In this document: piece by piece, positions 1 through 10,974 of the stretch
Position numbering within the stretch: the stretch's first letter is position 1
Layout of the letters: each line of letters begins with the position of its first letter
Source of the DNA: Fimbriiglobus sp043785105
GTDB lineage: Bacteria > Planctomycetota > Planctomycetia > Gemmatales > Gemmataceae
Direction of reading: 5' to 3'
Assembly (NCBI GenBank): GCA_043785105.1
Contig: JAYVXO010000218.1
Coordinates: 6,647-70,646, forward strand
Length of the DNA: 64,000 nucleotides
Position numbers and translations under genes: made by a program
Notes under the pieces: model-generated
The model's database searches: none
The model's input: only the letters and a program-made list of their open reading frames with translations
Told to the model about the DNA's origin: nothing

Positions 1-322
1 TCGTCAGCGTCAGGACATCCGTGACGTGCAAATGGGCCAGCGCGTAGAACGTCGCCATCATGCTGCAACTGCCCGCCAGACTGCGAATCCACAGAATTCG
101 CGGGTGCCAGAAGACCAGCTTTTGCCCGTAGGCCAACGCCAAGCTTGCCGCGAACACTGTGGCGACGACACTGCGAAAAAACGCCACCACAAGCCACGGA
201 CAACTGGGCGGTCCCCCGTCGGCAATCGGTCGCCCCAAGTCGTGGGTGATGAGGCCCATCACCGCAAACCACGCGCACCCGCTTAGCATCCACACATACG
301 GCCGAATCCCGGAATTCTTCAT
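1..322 (-). CDS. EamA/DMT-family transporter, N-terminal part (cut by window edge)
   Basis: The reverse strand from an ATG at 320-322 reads MKNSGIRPYVWMLSGCAWFA and stays open to base 1, giving 107 residues. Three hydrophobic stretches are visible: about residues 9-24, 46-62 and 83-96. The stretch SCSMMATFYALAHLHVTDVL matches the second/third helix pattern of the EamA domain (drug/metabolite transporter superfamily, inner membrane). The substrate cannot be told. There is no clear Shine-Dalgarno before this ATG, so the start is the least certain part. The gene ends outside the window. Confidence 0.75.
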   Translation of the reverse strand, partial: MKNSGIRPYVWMLSGCAWFAVMGLITHDLGRPIADGGPPSCPWLVVAFFRSVVATVFAASLALAYGQKLVFWHPRILWIRSLAGSCSMMATFYALAHLHVTDVLTLT

Positions 323-411
323 GCGGGCACGATACGAAAACCACAAAGTCGTGCAACGCCAACATCCGGATGCGTATGATGCCAAAAACGGTCAACACGA
401 GGAGTGCATCA

Positions 412-777
412 ATGTTTCCATCCGGCACGTGGCGTGGGTTCTGGGTTCAAAAAGAGCACGGCCGCCAAGAAATGGAGGCGTTCGAGTTGCACTTCAACAA
501 CGGCACCATCACCGGCAAGGGGATCGACATGGTCGGGCCGTTCCATTTTCGAGGTGTGTACGACGTGAACACAGGAAAACTCACGATGGGAAAACAATAC
601 CTCGGCAAGCACCGCGTCTATTACGAAGGCCAACCGGATGGTGAAGGGTGCATCAGCGGGATGTGGCGAATGGAGTTGGAGTTCGCGGGTTCAGCTTGGA
701 AGGACAAGGGGCCGTTTTTGATGCGCCCGGAATTGCCCAAAGCCACCGGGAACGAGCCGATCCAACAGATTGGGTGA
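412..777 (+). CDS. Conserved hypothetical protein, 121 aa
   Basis: The ATG at 412 is preceded by a GAGGAG-type ribosome binding site about 8 bases upstream, so it is preferred over the in-frame ATG at 370. The protein begins MFPSGTWRGFWVQKEHGRQE and continues with short beta-rich stretches (ELHFNNGTITGKG, FHFRGVYDVNTGKLTMGKQY, HRVYYEGQPDGEG, ISGMWRMELE). This looks like a small all-beta fold with repeated GxY/GxW strands. There is no signal peptide or membrane helix. It may be a lipocalin-like or calycin-type small protein, but that is shape only; no family is assigned. A perfect palindromic terminator follows six bases after the stop. Confidence 0.65.
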   Translation: MFPSGTWRGFWVQKEHGRQEMEAFELHFNNGTITGKGIDMVGPFHFRGVYDVNTGKLTMGKQYLGKHRVYYEGQPDGEGCISGMWRMELEFAGSAWKDKGPFLMRPELPKATGNEPIQQIG

Positions 778-782
778 AGCAG

Positions 783-812
783 AAAGCCCATGAACGATCG
801 TTCATGGGCTTT
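783..812. terminator. Perfect 30-base palindromic terminator
   Basis: The two 15-base halves AAAGCCCATGAACGA and TCGTTCATGGGCTTT are exact inverted copies with GATC at the centre. T-rich DNA and a partial third copy (GTTCATGGGCTTTTC) follow. It lies between the convergent 412-777 gene and the ribonuclease gene ending at 840, so it could serve both strands. The same element type occurs inside a coding region at 24338-24392. Confidence 0.75.
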
Positions 813-839
813 CTTCGTTCATGGGCTTTTCTTGGGTGG

Positions 840-3704
<2,865 letters not shown>

Positions 3705-3801
3705 CGGAATCCTTTGATGCGTAGGGGCGACCGATTCTGAACGAACAGAATCGGGCCGCCGATCAGTACGGAAATCCCCACCGATTTGGGTGGGGTTGTG
3801 T

Positions 3802-4593
3802 TCACTCCACGACCGGCCCGTCCGGGGTTCCGCCCCAGGTTGCGGACTTGGTCGCATCGTCTTCCTCGTCGCCGGCACAAGCCGGGACGTGTTCTAAGGG
3901 CGCCGTTTCCGGGCGTTCGGTCGGCGGCGTGTCTGGTCCCGTGGTCGGCGTGCCAGGGGGTAGTTCGTCGTGGATTTCGAGGTCAGCGCGAACCAGGATC
4001 GCGCCGTCGGCGATGACATCGCTCAGTTCGAGAAGCTGAATCATTTCGTCACCGCGAGCGGTCCCACTGTCGGTGACCCAGAAGTCCAACTCGACCGCGT
4101 TCGGGGTCACGCTGATGCCGCGAATGTACTGGCGGATGTTGACGCGGCGCGGGTTGGGCCGCAGGCGATCCACCCAAACTTTTTCGCTCGCTAAGAGTTC
4201 GATTGCGCGGGCGGCCACTTCATCGCTGCGTCCTGGTGGGATCGGAAGCCGGTAGATCGCTCGGCGAGCAAATGCAGTCGCTTTGAGCGGGACGACTTTC
4301 GCGGACAGGAATCGTAGCCCTTCGGGCGATTGGTGGTTCAGTCGAGCGAGCACATCTTCTGAGGAATGGGGGGTCAGCAGTTCGAGTTCAACAACTTCAT
4401 TCAGGGCATCGACACCCAGCGGCAGCGAGAGGGCGAAGACGACGCGGGGCGTGGGGTGGAAGCCGAGGGTTTGCTTGAAGGGGAGGTTGGCGCGACGCAG
4501 CATTCGCTCCAGGGATCGCATCAAGTCGTGGTGACTGAGCAGTCGCAAGGCGCCGATTTTCTCGAATCGAAAGCGAATTTTGTCGCCGTCCAT
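3802..4593 (-). CDS. TIGR03936/DUF2344 radical-SAM-linked protein
   Basis: 263 residues beginning MDGDKIRFRFEKIGALRLLS. The opening pattern (RFxKxGxLRxLSHHDLMRSLERMLRRANLPFKQTLGFHPTPRVVFALSLPLGV) is the signature of the TIGR03936 family. In many bacteria that family is encoded next to, or fused to, a radical SAM protein (TIGR03960) and beside rng. The rng neighbour is present here, but the radical SAM partner is not in this window. The last 60 residues are an acidic, proline-rich tail unlike the folded family core. The molecular role of the family is not established. Confidence 0.8.
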   Translation of the reverse strand: MDGDKIRFRFEKIGALRLLSHHDLMRSLERMLRRANLPFKQTLGFHPTPRVVFALSLPLGVDALNEVVELELLTPHSSEDVLARLNHQSPEGLRFLSAKVVPLKATAFARRAIYRLPIPPGRSDEVAARAIELLASEKVWVDRLRPNPRRVNIRQYIRGISVTPNAVELDFWVTDSGTARGDEMIQLLELSDVIADGAILVRADLEIHDELPPGTPTTGPDTPPTERPETAPLEHVPACAGDEEDDATKSATWGGTPDGPVVE

Positions 4594-4818
4594 CGCTGGC
4601 GTGGGCCACTTCGATTGGGGTCATGCCCAACCCGGTGGCTCTCTCCCGTCGGTAGCCCCCGATGCGCGAGTCGTGCTGGGACGGAGGCCGCGTTCCGTTG
4701 CCTGCTGAGTGTCACTCAGGCACGACGCCAGGGGCGTCCGTGCGGTCAGGCAAATCGGGAAACACCGGAGTTAACCTCAGCGTCTCAACCCGCTCATCGG
4801 CCGATGCACCAGGATTGG

Positions 4819-6582
4819 TCAATCGGCCGCATCGGGGAGGATACGTCGTTGTTGTTCGCGTAAGTAAGTCGTCACTTCGCGGGCGGTTTCCATCCGCACC
4901 GCTTCGTGGGCAATCCGTTCCGCGTCGGCCACGGTCAGGTTCCGCACCGCTCGTTTAATGTCCGGAATCTTCCGGGGGGTCGCACTCATCTGCCGCAGGC
5001 CCAGGCCCACCAGCAACGGGGTAAACATCAACTCCCCGCTCATTTCACCGCAAACATTGACTTCGACTTCTCGTACTTTCGCGGCATCGCACACCATTTT
5101 AATCAGCCGTAACACCGCAGGGTCTGCCGCGTTATAAAGACCGGCCACGTTTTCGTTGTTGCGGTCCGCAGCCAGGGTGTATTGAACGAGGTCGTTGGTC
5201 CCGATGGAGAAGAAATCGACCTCCTTCGCCAGCACGTCCGCGAGGATGGCCGCCGACGGCACTTCAATCATCGTACCGACTGGAATCGAAGATTTGAAGG
5301 GGATGCCCAGTTCTTCGAGGTCTTCACGCACTTCGGCGAGCAAACTTTTGCACTGCCGCAGTTCCATCATCGTGCTGACCATTGGGAACATCACCCGCAC
5401 GTCGCCGTACACGCTGGCCCGCAAAATGGCCCGCAGTTGGGTCTTGAACAGCGGCAAGTTCTTCAAGCACAACCGCACACTTCGCAAACCCAGAAACGGG
5501 TTCTTCTCGCCGGTGAGCAATCCCGAAACGGACGAGAACTTGTCCGCCCCGATGTCGAGCGTGCGGATCACAACCGGGCGACTCGGCCCGACGGCGGTGA
5601 GGACCGCTTTGTACGCATCGAAGTGTTCTTGCTCGGTCGGGTCGGTGGACTTGTTGACGTACAAAAACTCCGTGCGGTACAGCCCCACCCCGTCCGCACC
5701 GCGTTCGATGCAGTGGACGGCTTCCGACGGGAATTCGATGTTCCCCAGCAACGAGATTCGCACCCCGTCCCGTGTGACCGACGGGACATCGCGGAGCGGC
5801 TCGTAGCGTAACCCACTCTCCGATGATTCGGCCAGCCGCTTGGCGGTGTACAGCTCGATTGTCGCGGGGTCGGGGTCAAGAATCAGCACGCCTTGCCCGC
5901 CGTCCACAATGACGATGTCCCCGCTGGCCACGTCGCCCAAGAACCGCCCCAACCCCACGATCGCCGGAATCTCCAAGGCACCGGCCATGATCGCAGTGTG
6001 GCTAGTAGGGCCACCACTTTCGGTGGCAAAGGCGTGGACGGTTTTGGGGTCCAGTTGGGCGGTCTCGCTGGGCGTGAGGTCGTGCGCCAAGACAATCACC
6101 GGCTCCCCGGCGAACGGGATCGTGCTGTCTTCCGCGATACCGAGAAGCTGATTGAGGACTTGCCGTTCTAAGTCCAGAAAGTCCGCACGGAGCCGCAGGA
6201 ACTCGTGGTTCGCCGGGAGGTTGTCGAAGCGGTGAATGATGTTGCGGACGTGCCGACTGAGGGCGTACTCCGCACTGTAATGTTGCGTGCGGATCATCGC
6301 TTCGACATCGCGGCGCAGGCCGACGTCTTCGTACAACGTGGCGTGGCCTTGGAGAATGCCGATCTCCCGGCCGATTTGTTCCGTCAGCAGTTGTTCGCGG
6401 CGGCGGGCTTCCTCGGCAGCCCGGACCAGGGCGTCCGCAAGGTGATCGATTTCGGTTTCGACTTGGCTGGCGAGAATCGTTCGTCGGGAGATGACAACGC
6501 CTTCGGTGTCAAGCACCAAGGCCGGGCCGATAGCGACACCGGGTGAAACAGCGATGCCACGACGAGTTTCCATACCACGCAT
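4819..6582 (-). CDS. ptsI: Phosphoenolpyruvate-protein phosphotransferase (PTS enzyme I)
   Basis: 587 residues starting MRGMETRRGIAVSPGVAIGP; an ATG three codons later (6573) is equally possible. Enzyme I moves phosphate from PEP to HPr in the cytoplasm. Visible are the N-terminal HPr-binding helices (about 30-145), the phospho-histidine domain with GGPTSHTAIMA (active His near 195), and the TIM-barrel PEP domain (about 255-540). The barrel carries GLYRTEFLY, PMVSTMMEL, FSIGTNDLVQYTLA and the catalytic Cys in VNVCGEMSGE. Length is normal for the family. It follows ptsH and ptsN. No sugar-specific EIIB/EIIC gene is nearby, which suggests a regulatory rather than transport role. Confidence 0.95.
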   Translation of the reverse strand: MRGMETRRGIAVSPGVAIGPALVLDTEGVVISRRTILASQVETEIDHLADALVRAAEEARRREQLLTEQIGREIGILQGHATLYEDVGLRRDVEAMIRTQHYSAEYALSRHVRNIIHRFDNLPANHEFLRLRADFLDLERQVLNQLLGIAEDSTIPFAGEPVIVLAHDLTPSETAQLDPKTVHAFATESGGPTSHTAIMAGALEIPAIVGLGRFLGDVASGDIVIVDGGQGVLILDPDPATIELYTAKRLAESSESGLRYEPLRDVPSVTRDGVRISLLGNIEFPSEAVHCIERGADGVGLYRTEFLYVNKSTDPTEQEHFDAYKAVLTAVGPSRPVVIRTLDIGADKFSSVSGLLTGEKNPFLGLRSVRLCLKNLPLFKTQLRAILRASVYGDVRVMFPMVSTMMELRQCKSLLAEVREDLEELGIPFKSSIPVGTMIEVPSAAILADVLAKEVDFFSIGTNDLVQYTLAADRNNENVAGLYNAADPAVLRLIKMVCDAAKVREVEVNVCGEMSGELMFTPLLVGLGLRQMSATPRKIPDIKRAVRNLTVADAERIAHEAVRMETAREVTTYLREQQRRILPDAAD

Positions 6583-6650
6583 TCTTGCGGTTCAAGGGGC
6601 AAAACGGGTTCGCCCAGGGCCGTGACCAGGGCCGTGACGGTGACCCGTCG

Positions 6651-6932
6651 CTAGTCTTCATATCCTGGCGTGGCCAAAATAGCTAGTAGTGGGTCGATCG
6701 CGGCGTGGGCGTCGTCGCCGTCGATTTCGACCACGACTTCGGTCCCCGGCATGGCGAACAGCAGTATTAAGTCTTGCGCACTCTTGCCGTCGGCCCGCTT
6801 TTCGCCGTTCCAGACGGTAATCGCGGACCGACACTTCCCCGCATTTTTGGCGAACGCGACGGCGGGCCGGATGTGCAGTCCAGCCGGGTCCACAATCACC
6901 ACCGTTCTGCGGATCGGACCAGTCGTCGCCAT
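6651..6932 (-). CDS. ptsH: HPr phosphocarrier protein
   Basis: Taken from ATG 6932 (MATTGPIRRTVVIVDPAGLH), where a GGGAG lies about 10 bases upstream. In-frame ATGs at 6953 and 6983 would only add residues outside the fold. It has 93 residues. His20 in DPAGLHIRP is the residue phosphorylated by enzyme I. Ser51 in DGKSAQDLILLFAMPGTEV occupies the place of the regulatory serine of Gram-positive HPr, though no HPr kinase gene is visible here. It sits between ptsN and ptsI in a leftward operon-like run. Confidence 0.9.
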   Translation of the reverse strand: MATTGPIRRTVVIVDPAGLHIRPAVAFAKNAGKCRSAITVWNGEKRADGKSAQDLILLFAMPGTEVVVEIDGDDAHAAIDPLLAILATPGYED

Positions 6933-6987
6933 GCCAAGTTCGCTCCCAGACATCACCACAGACACAACGCACCTCATCAACAATGGG

Positions 6988-7452
6988 TTACGGGTTCGGA
7001 TTCCGCATGAGCAAGTTCCAAATCTGCTCCCGGCTCTCCGCGTTGCGAAGGGCGTTCAGCAGCGTGTCGTCACGCAGCGTTTGGACGACATTTTCAAGTG
7101 CCCGCAGGTGATCGCCGGGCCGATCTTGCGGGGAAATCAACATCACGACGACGTGGACCGGCTCGCCGTCAATGCTTTCAAAGGGAATGCCCGCTTTCGA
7201 GATTCCGACCGCACCAATCAGTTGGCTCACCGAGGAATGCCGCGAGTGCGGAATCGCAATCGTTCGGCCAATGCCGGTCGAACCCAGTTGTTCCCGACGG
7301 AGGACCGCTTTGACGATGTCTTCGAGATCGGTGTTCGGGAACTGTCCGGTCGCGTGGAGGCTCTGAATCAGTTCCCGAATCACGTCTTCGCGCGTGGTTG
7401 CGGTCAGAGAAGGTACGATGGCATCCTGCACCACAAAATGCGTCATCTGCAT
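6988..7452 (-). CDS. ptsN: PTS EIIA (fructose/nitrogen-type, PtsN-like)
   Basis: The start is ATG 7450-7452 with AGGAG eight bases upstream, giving MQMTHFVVQDAIVPSLTATT and 154 residues. The long open frame beyond is not translated signal. The PTS_EIIA_2 fold runs the whole length, with the phosphorylatable His69 in GRTIAIPHSRHSS and the conserved HVVVMLISPQDRPGDHLRAL. It would accept phosphate from HPr and act as a regulator, because no membrane permease is encoded nearby. It lies 100 bases downstream of hpf, an arrangement reminiscent of the rpoN-hpf-ptsN locus of proteobacteria. Confidence 0.9.
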   Translation of the reverse strand: MQMTHFVVQDAIVPSLTATTREDVIRELIQSLHATGQFPNTDLEDIVKAVLRREQLGSTGIGRTIAIPHSRHSSVSQLIGAVGISKAGIPFESIDGEPVHVVVMLISPQDRPGDHLRALENVVQTLRDDTLLNALRNAESREQIWNLLMRNPNP

Positions 7453-7552
7453 ACGTTCAACTCCTATCCGCGGTTGATTCCGGGTGGCCGTAGCCGTGGT
7501 CTTCGCTCCGCAACAATCCTGAAAAACCGCGCCTGACTTACCCGCCCCGCCG

Positions 7553-7885
7553 TTACGGATGAATGCCTTCCGGGCCACCGTGCGACGGGTTGCGGCGGTG
7601 GTCTTGAATCCGTTCTTTATAGTGGTTGATCTGGTGCTTCACTTTGTCGATTGCGTGGCCGAGTGTCACGATCAAGTCCTTCCCGGTGGCCACACCGATG
7701 AATTCCTGCTTGTGCTCGGCCAGCGCAATGACTTCAACGATTTTGTCGTCGTGTTGAAGGTCCACCGTCACTTCGATGAACATCAGCCGTTCAAAGTAGT
7801 GGAGTAGCTTTTCCGCTTTCTCTTGGATTTCCGTTTGGTGTTCCGCACTTAAGTGCCCGTGTCGGGCGGAGATTTTAACCTGCAC
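7553..7885 (-). CDS. hpf: Ribosome hibernation promoting factor (short HPF/RaiA type)
   Basis: Starts at GTG 7883-7885, preceded by AAAGAGG five bases upstream, reading MQVKISARHGHLSAEHQTEI; 110 residues. The open frame continues upstream to 8431, but that part is the antisense of the adaptor gene. The beta-alpha-beta-beta-beta-alpha layout of the family is visible: VKISARHGHL, EKAEKLLHYFERL, FIEVTVDLQHDDKIVEVIAL, EFIGVATGKDLIVTLGHAIDKVKHQINHYKERI. It binds the 30S A/P sites and idles ribosomes. There is no C-terminal long-HPF domain; the tail is a short His/Pro-rich segment. First gene of the hpf-ptsN-ptsH-ptsI run. Confidence 0.9.
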   Translation of the reverse strand: MQVKISARHGHLSAEHQTEIQEKAEKLLHYFERLMFIEVTVDLQHDDKIVEVIALAEHKQEFIGVATGKDLIVTLGHAIDKVKHQINHYKERIQDHRRNPSHGGPEGIHP

Positions 7886-8004
7886 CGTAACCTCTTTCGT
7901 AGCATCCGATCCACTAATTCTGGCCCCGTCGTGGCCAGAACTCCGAGTCAACACCGTGACAGTCCACGATATTGACGAAATTGTACGCCAATCAGCCCGC
8001 GCAT

Positions 8005-9102
8005 TCAACGCGACGTGTTCCGCGTGCCTTCCGGACTGGAATCCGCGCCGCGTAATATTCGCACCCGCATTCGTTGGCCGATCCAAAGCGGGTCGCCGCC
8101 GGGGGTGAGTTCGATGACGCATTCCACGGTCCGCACGTCGCTGATTTCGCCGGGTTCCAAGATCATGGTCCGCCGCATCGCCACCCACCGGCCCACCGCT
8201 TTGACGCTGCCTTTCCATTGCGGGCCGTCGGGGCGGTTTTCGTCGTGGACGATCACTTTCATGCCGTCTTTCACCCGGCCCAGTGCTTCTTGGTCGATCT
8301 CGGCGCGCACGACATAGGCACCGGCTGGGGCGAAAACAATCGGTGGTATTGGTGTACCGGGTGACACGAACCCCCCGACGGTGGCTTGCAACCGAAGGAT
8401 CGTCCCCGGCCCCGGTGCGGTCAGCGTACACTCCTTTTTCAGCTTGTCGGCAAGTGCTCGTTCCGCCTGGGCCAGTTTCTTGCGGGCCACCGCCCCCCGA
8501 ATTCGCAGGTCCAACTCGCCGTCCATTTTCTTGAGGTCGTCGAGTTGCCCCCGTTCGGCGGCTTCGAGTTGTTCCACTTCTTTTATCTGCGCTTCAAACA
8601 TCTCCAGTTCGGCGCGGCCCAACGGCGTGAGTTGCTGTTGTTCCCGCCGTTGTTGAAGCATCTTACGCGCCGCTTCGACCCGAGCCGACGACGCATTGAG
8701 CATTGAGGTTCGGGCGGCCAACTGGTTCGGAAACCGTTCCTTCATGCGCGTCGCTTGAAGAAAGTCAATCTCCGCCGCTTCCACGGAGGCTTCCGCTTGG
8801 ATCACTCGCGCATCGGCGGAACTCGAATCGAGAACGAGCAACGGTTGATCTTTCATGACGGTCGCGCCTTCGGCGGCAACAACTTCCACGACCCGACCGG
8901 CTTGCGACGGTTCCAGCGCGATCACTTGCCCTGCCGCATCGACCCGACCCGAACAGTACACGTCCAGTAGATCGGGGTCCAGCGGCGGCGCAATTGGGGC
9001 GGGCGGGCGGTTCAACCACCACGCCGTGGCCGCGATCGACCCGATCAGTAGCAACACGCCGAACATCGTAAAAATCCCCGGCGAACGTCGTCCTTCGGCC
9101 AT
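8005..9102 (-). CDS. HlyD-like membrane fusion (adaptor) protein of an ABC exporter
   Basis: MAEGRRSPGIFTMFGVLLLI from ATG 9102; an upstream in-frame ATG at 9129 is possible. 365 residues. One N-terminal membrane anchor (about 11-30) is followed by a lipoyl/beta-barrel segment (SGRVDAAGQVIALEPSQAGR, GATVMKDQPLLVLDSS). A coiled-coil hairpin rich in Glu/Arg/Gln follows (about 95-205), then the returning lipoyl half (LTAPGPGTILRLQATVGGFV) and a beta barrel (YVVRAEIDQEALGRVKDGMK). This is the DevB/HlyD pattern. It would link an inner-membrane permease (the gene just upstream) to the outer layer. A matching ATPase gene is not visible. Confidence 0.85.
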   Translation of the reverse strand: MAEGRRSPGIFTMFGVLLLIGSIAATAWWLNRPPAPIAPPLDPDLLDVYCSGRVDAAGQVIALEPSQAGRVVEVVAAEGATVMKDQPLLVLDSSSADARVIQAEASVEAAEIDFLQATRMKERFPNQLAARTSMLNASSARVEAARKMLQQRREQQQLTPLGRAELEMFEAQIKEVEQLEAAERGQLDDLKKMDGELDLRIRGAVARKKLAQAERALADKLKKECTLTAPGPGTILRLQATVGGFVSPGTPIPPIVFAPAGAYVVRAEIDQEALGRVKDGMKVIVHDENRPDGPQWKGSVKAVGRWVAMRRTMILEPGEISDVRTVECVIELTPGGDPLWIGQRMRVRILRGADSSPEGTRNTSR

Positions 9103-9140
9103 CACACCCTCAATCCAGACTGGAGACAAACAAATTCATT

Positions 9141-9229
9141 TTCACCACAGAGGGCACAGAGAGCCACAGAGAAAACCATAAGAATTTGTTTTGGATTTCT
9201 CCGTGGCTCTCTGTGCCCTCTGTGGTGAA
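9141..9229. repeat. Long inverted repeat, CACAGAGGGCACAGAGAG family
   Basis: Two arms of about 34 bases (9141-9174 and 9196-9229) are inverted copies with one mismatch and enclose 21 bases. It lies between the permease stop and the adaptor start, so in RNA it would form a long hairpin inside the presumed operon. A second copy with the same arms is at 21444-21528. Confidence 0.85.
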
Positions 9230-9250
9230 TCCGGTTTTAGAGACCCAAAT

Positions 9251-10387
9251 TTACCGAATGTTGTGGGCGGGATCGACGCCTTGGAACGACCGTAGCGCGG
9301 CCAGTCCGGACCCGAGGGCCATCAGCAGCGTGATGACCGCCGCTGCCGCGACGACCAACGGATGGAGGCTCACTTGCGTTCCAATGGCGTTCGCGGCTTG
9401 GGCGAGGAGCCAGGTCATCGGGATGGCAAATGCGATTCCGAATAACCCGACCCACACCGATTGTTCCACGACCGAAAGTTGCAGCCGCCAACTCGGAATC
9501 CCCATTGCCCGCATCGTCGCAAACTCCCGTTGGCTGGCTGCTGTGGCGGCGTATAGCGTTTGGCTCGTCACCACGGCACCGACCAACAACCCCAACAGTG
9601 CCGTGAACCCGACCGCGACACCGGCTTTCGTGGTCGTCAACCAGTACAGCCGCGACCGCATCGACAGTTCATCCGTTGTGAACGCGCTCATCTGCTTGTA
9701 AGCACTCAGGCGCTCCGCGACGATTTTGGCGTCGGTCGGCAGGCGGCATTTCGCAAGGTGGTACGTCACGCCACCGGGTGGGTCACGCACGAGTTTACGG
9801 GCGGTCTCGATCGAGCAAAAAATATACGGCCCGCCGATGCTGCGGTAGCCCTTCACCAACCCCACCACTTTGATGCGGTTGCCAAACACCTCAGCCTGTT
9901 CACCCACCCCACGAATTCCCAGCCGCCCCAGATCGGATTCGTCCACGGCCACCGAATTCGGTTCGAGTAACTTCGCCATGATCTCCGGGTGGGCGCGGAG
10001 ATATTCCACCGCACCCAGTGAACCCGGACCGAGTTTCGTGCCGACGACGGTAATCACCTCCGGCGTGGCAGGGGAGTCGCGTGACGCCACGCGAATCCAC
10101 AACGAGAACCCGAGGATCGCCGGTTCAACCCGGACAACTTCCGGTTGGGCTTCCAGGCGGTTCACCCACCGCTCCGGAATGGGCCGACCCAGGTCCACGC
10201 TCCGAACGCCCGGATAACCCACCCAGACGTCCGCTTGGGATTTATCCACCGGAAGTGAAATGGTCGAAAGTAGCCCGATCATGATGCCCGATTGCACCGT
10301 AATCAGAATCGCGCTAAACGACACCGCCAGAATCGCCGGCAAAAACCGCTGCCGTTCGTACCAGATCGTAGCCAGTGCGTAGGTCAT
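9251..10387 (-). CDS. FtsX/MacB-like ABC transporter permease (DevC type)
   Basis: 378 residues starting MTYALATIWYERQRFLPAIL. One N-terminal membrane helix (about 17-40) is followed by a roughly 200-residue extracytoplasmic domain with VDLGRPIPERWVNRLEAQPE, then three C-terminal helices (about 265-290, 315-335, 345-370). This is the four-helix MacB/FtsX topology. ATAASQREFATMRAMGIPSW, before the third helix, is the usual coupling region of this family. Together with the downstream HlyD-like gene it resembles the DevB-DevC exporter pair. The DevA-type ATPase would have to be encoded elsewhere. Substrate unknown. Confidence 0.85.
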   Translation of the reverse strand: MTYALATIWYERQRFLPAILAVSFSAILITVQSGIMIGLLSTISLPVDKSQADVWVGYPGVRSVDLGRPIPERWVNRLEAQPEVVRVEPAILGFSLWIRVASRDSPATPEVITVVGTKLGPGSLGAVEYLRAHPEIMAKLLEPNSVAVDESDLGRLGIRGVGEQAEVFGNRIKVVGLVKGYRSIGGPYIFCSIETARKLVRDPPGGVTYHLAKCRLPTDAKIVAERLSAYKQMSAFTTDELSMRSRLYWLTTTKAGVAVGFTALLGLLVGAVVTSQTLYAATAASQREFATMRAMGIPSWRLQLSVVEQSVWVGLFGIAFAIPMTWLLAQAANAIGTQVSLHPLVVAAAAVITLLMALGSGLAALRSFQGVDPAHNIR

Positions 10388-10974
10388 GCTGCCGAACCGT
10401 GGTGTCGCGTCATCTCACTACCATTGCACACGTTCAGTGCGGAACAACTGAAGATGTGGCGTGAAAAGTCACAATGCTTTTGCGAGCCGCGTTCAAATCG
10501 GGTGTAACTAGAGCACGTTCCGGTTCATAGTTGCGTTCTTGTTAGCCCGACGCGATAGTTTTGAAGGTGCGCGTTCTGCGGGCCTCGGATTGCTTGTGCC
10601 TTCGTAACAAGCGAGATTCCTTTCGGTCGGATCAATGTTGCGGTCGCTCCGTTGCGTGACTAGGGGTTACCGCAGACCTCCACCGGACTACCCCGAAGGG
10701 GTTGAATGAAATAGCCCAGGGTCGCGGCGCTTCGTCGCGCACCCTGGGTTCTCGACACCACCCCGGCCGTACCCCGGAGGGGTTCCATCGTTCCTTGTGG
10801 CGCAAATGTAACCCCTTCGGGGTAAGATCCGTTTCCGGTCCGACCCAGGGTGCGCGGCGAAACGCCACGACCCTGGGCTATTCGATTGAACCCCTTCGGG
10901 GTAGTCCGAAAGCGCAACTTCAAAACTTGCGCGTCGGGCTAACAAGCAACTGAGGAAGTCGTTCAGCAATTCAC
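10388..10974. other. 587-base gene-free stretch dominated by repeats
   Basis: Apart from the repeat element at 10538-10946, no credible gene is seen. The short open frames here are created by the repeat itself and lie in several overlapping frames. The first 150 bases would contain the promoter of the leftward permease gene, but I cannot point to a convincing box. Confidence 0.6.
10538..10946. repeat. 409-base repeat element with 17-base terminal inverted repeats
   Basis: The ends CTTGTTAGCCCGACGCG (10538-10554) and its exact inverse (10930-10946) bound the element. The similarity continues imperfectly inward (AGTTTTGAAG...TGCG) for about 40 bases. Inside is a second inverted pair, 10688-10724 and 10868-10904 (CTACCCCGAAGGGGTTGAAT and its partner), carrying TAGCCCAGGGT arms. 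No transposase gene is present. The terminal motif recurs at 17289-17405 and the inner motif type at 51966-52149. Confidence 0.8.

Noticed and set aside
4594..4818. Candidate small RNA between ptsI and the TIGR03936-type gene
   Set aside because: GC-rich with weak hairpins only; no promoter, terminator or conserved structure that I can see.
7886..8431. N-terminal extension of hpf
   Set aside because: No similarity before the GTG at 7885, and it overlaps the adaptor gene on the same strand in another frame.
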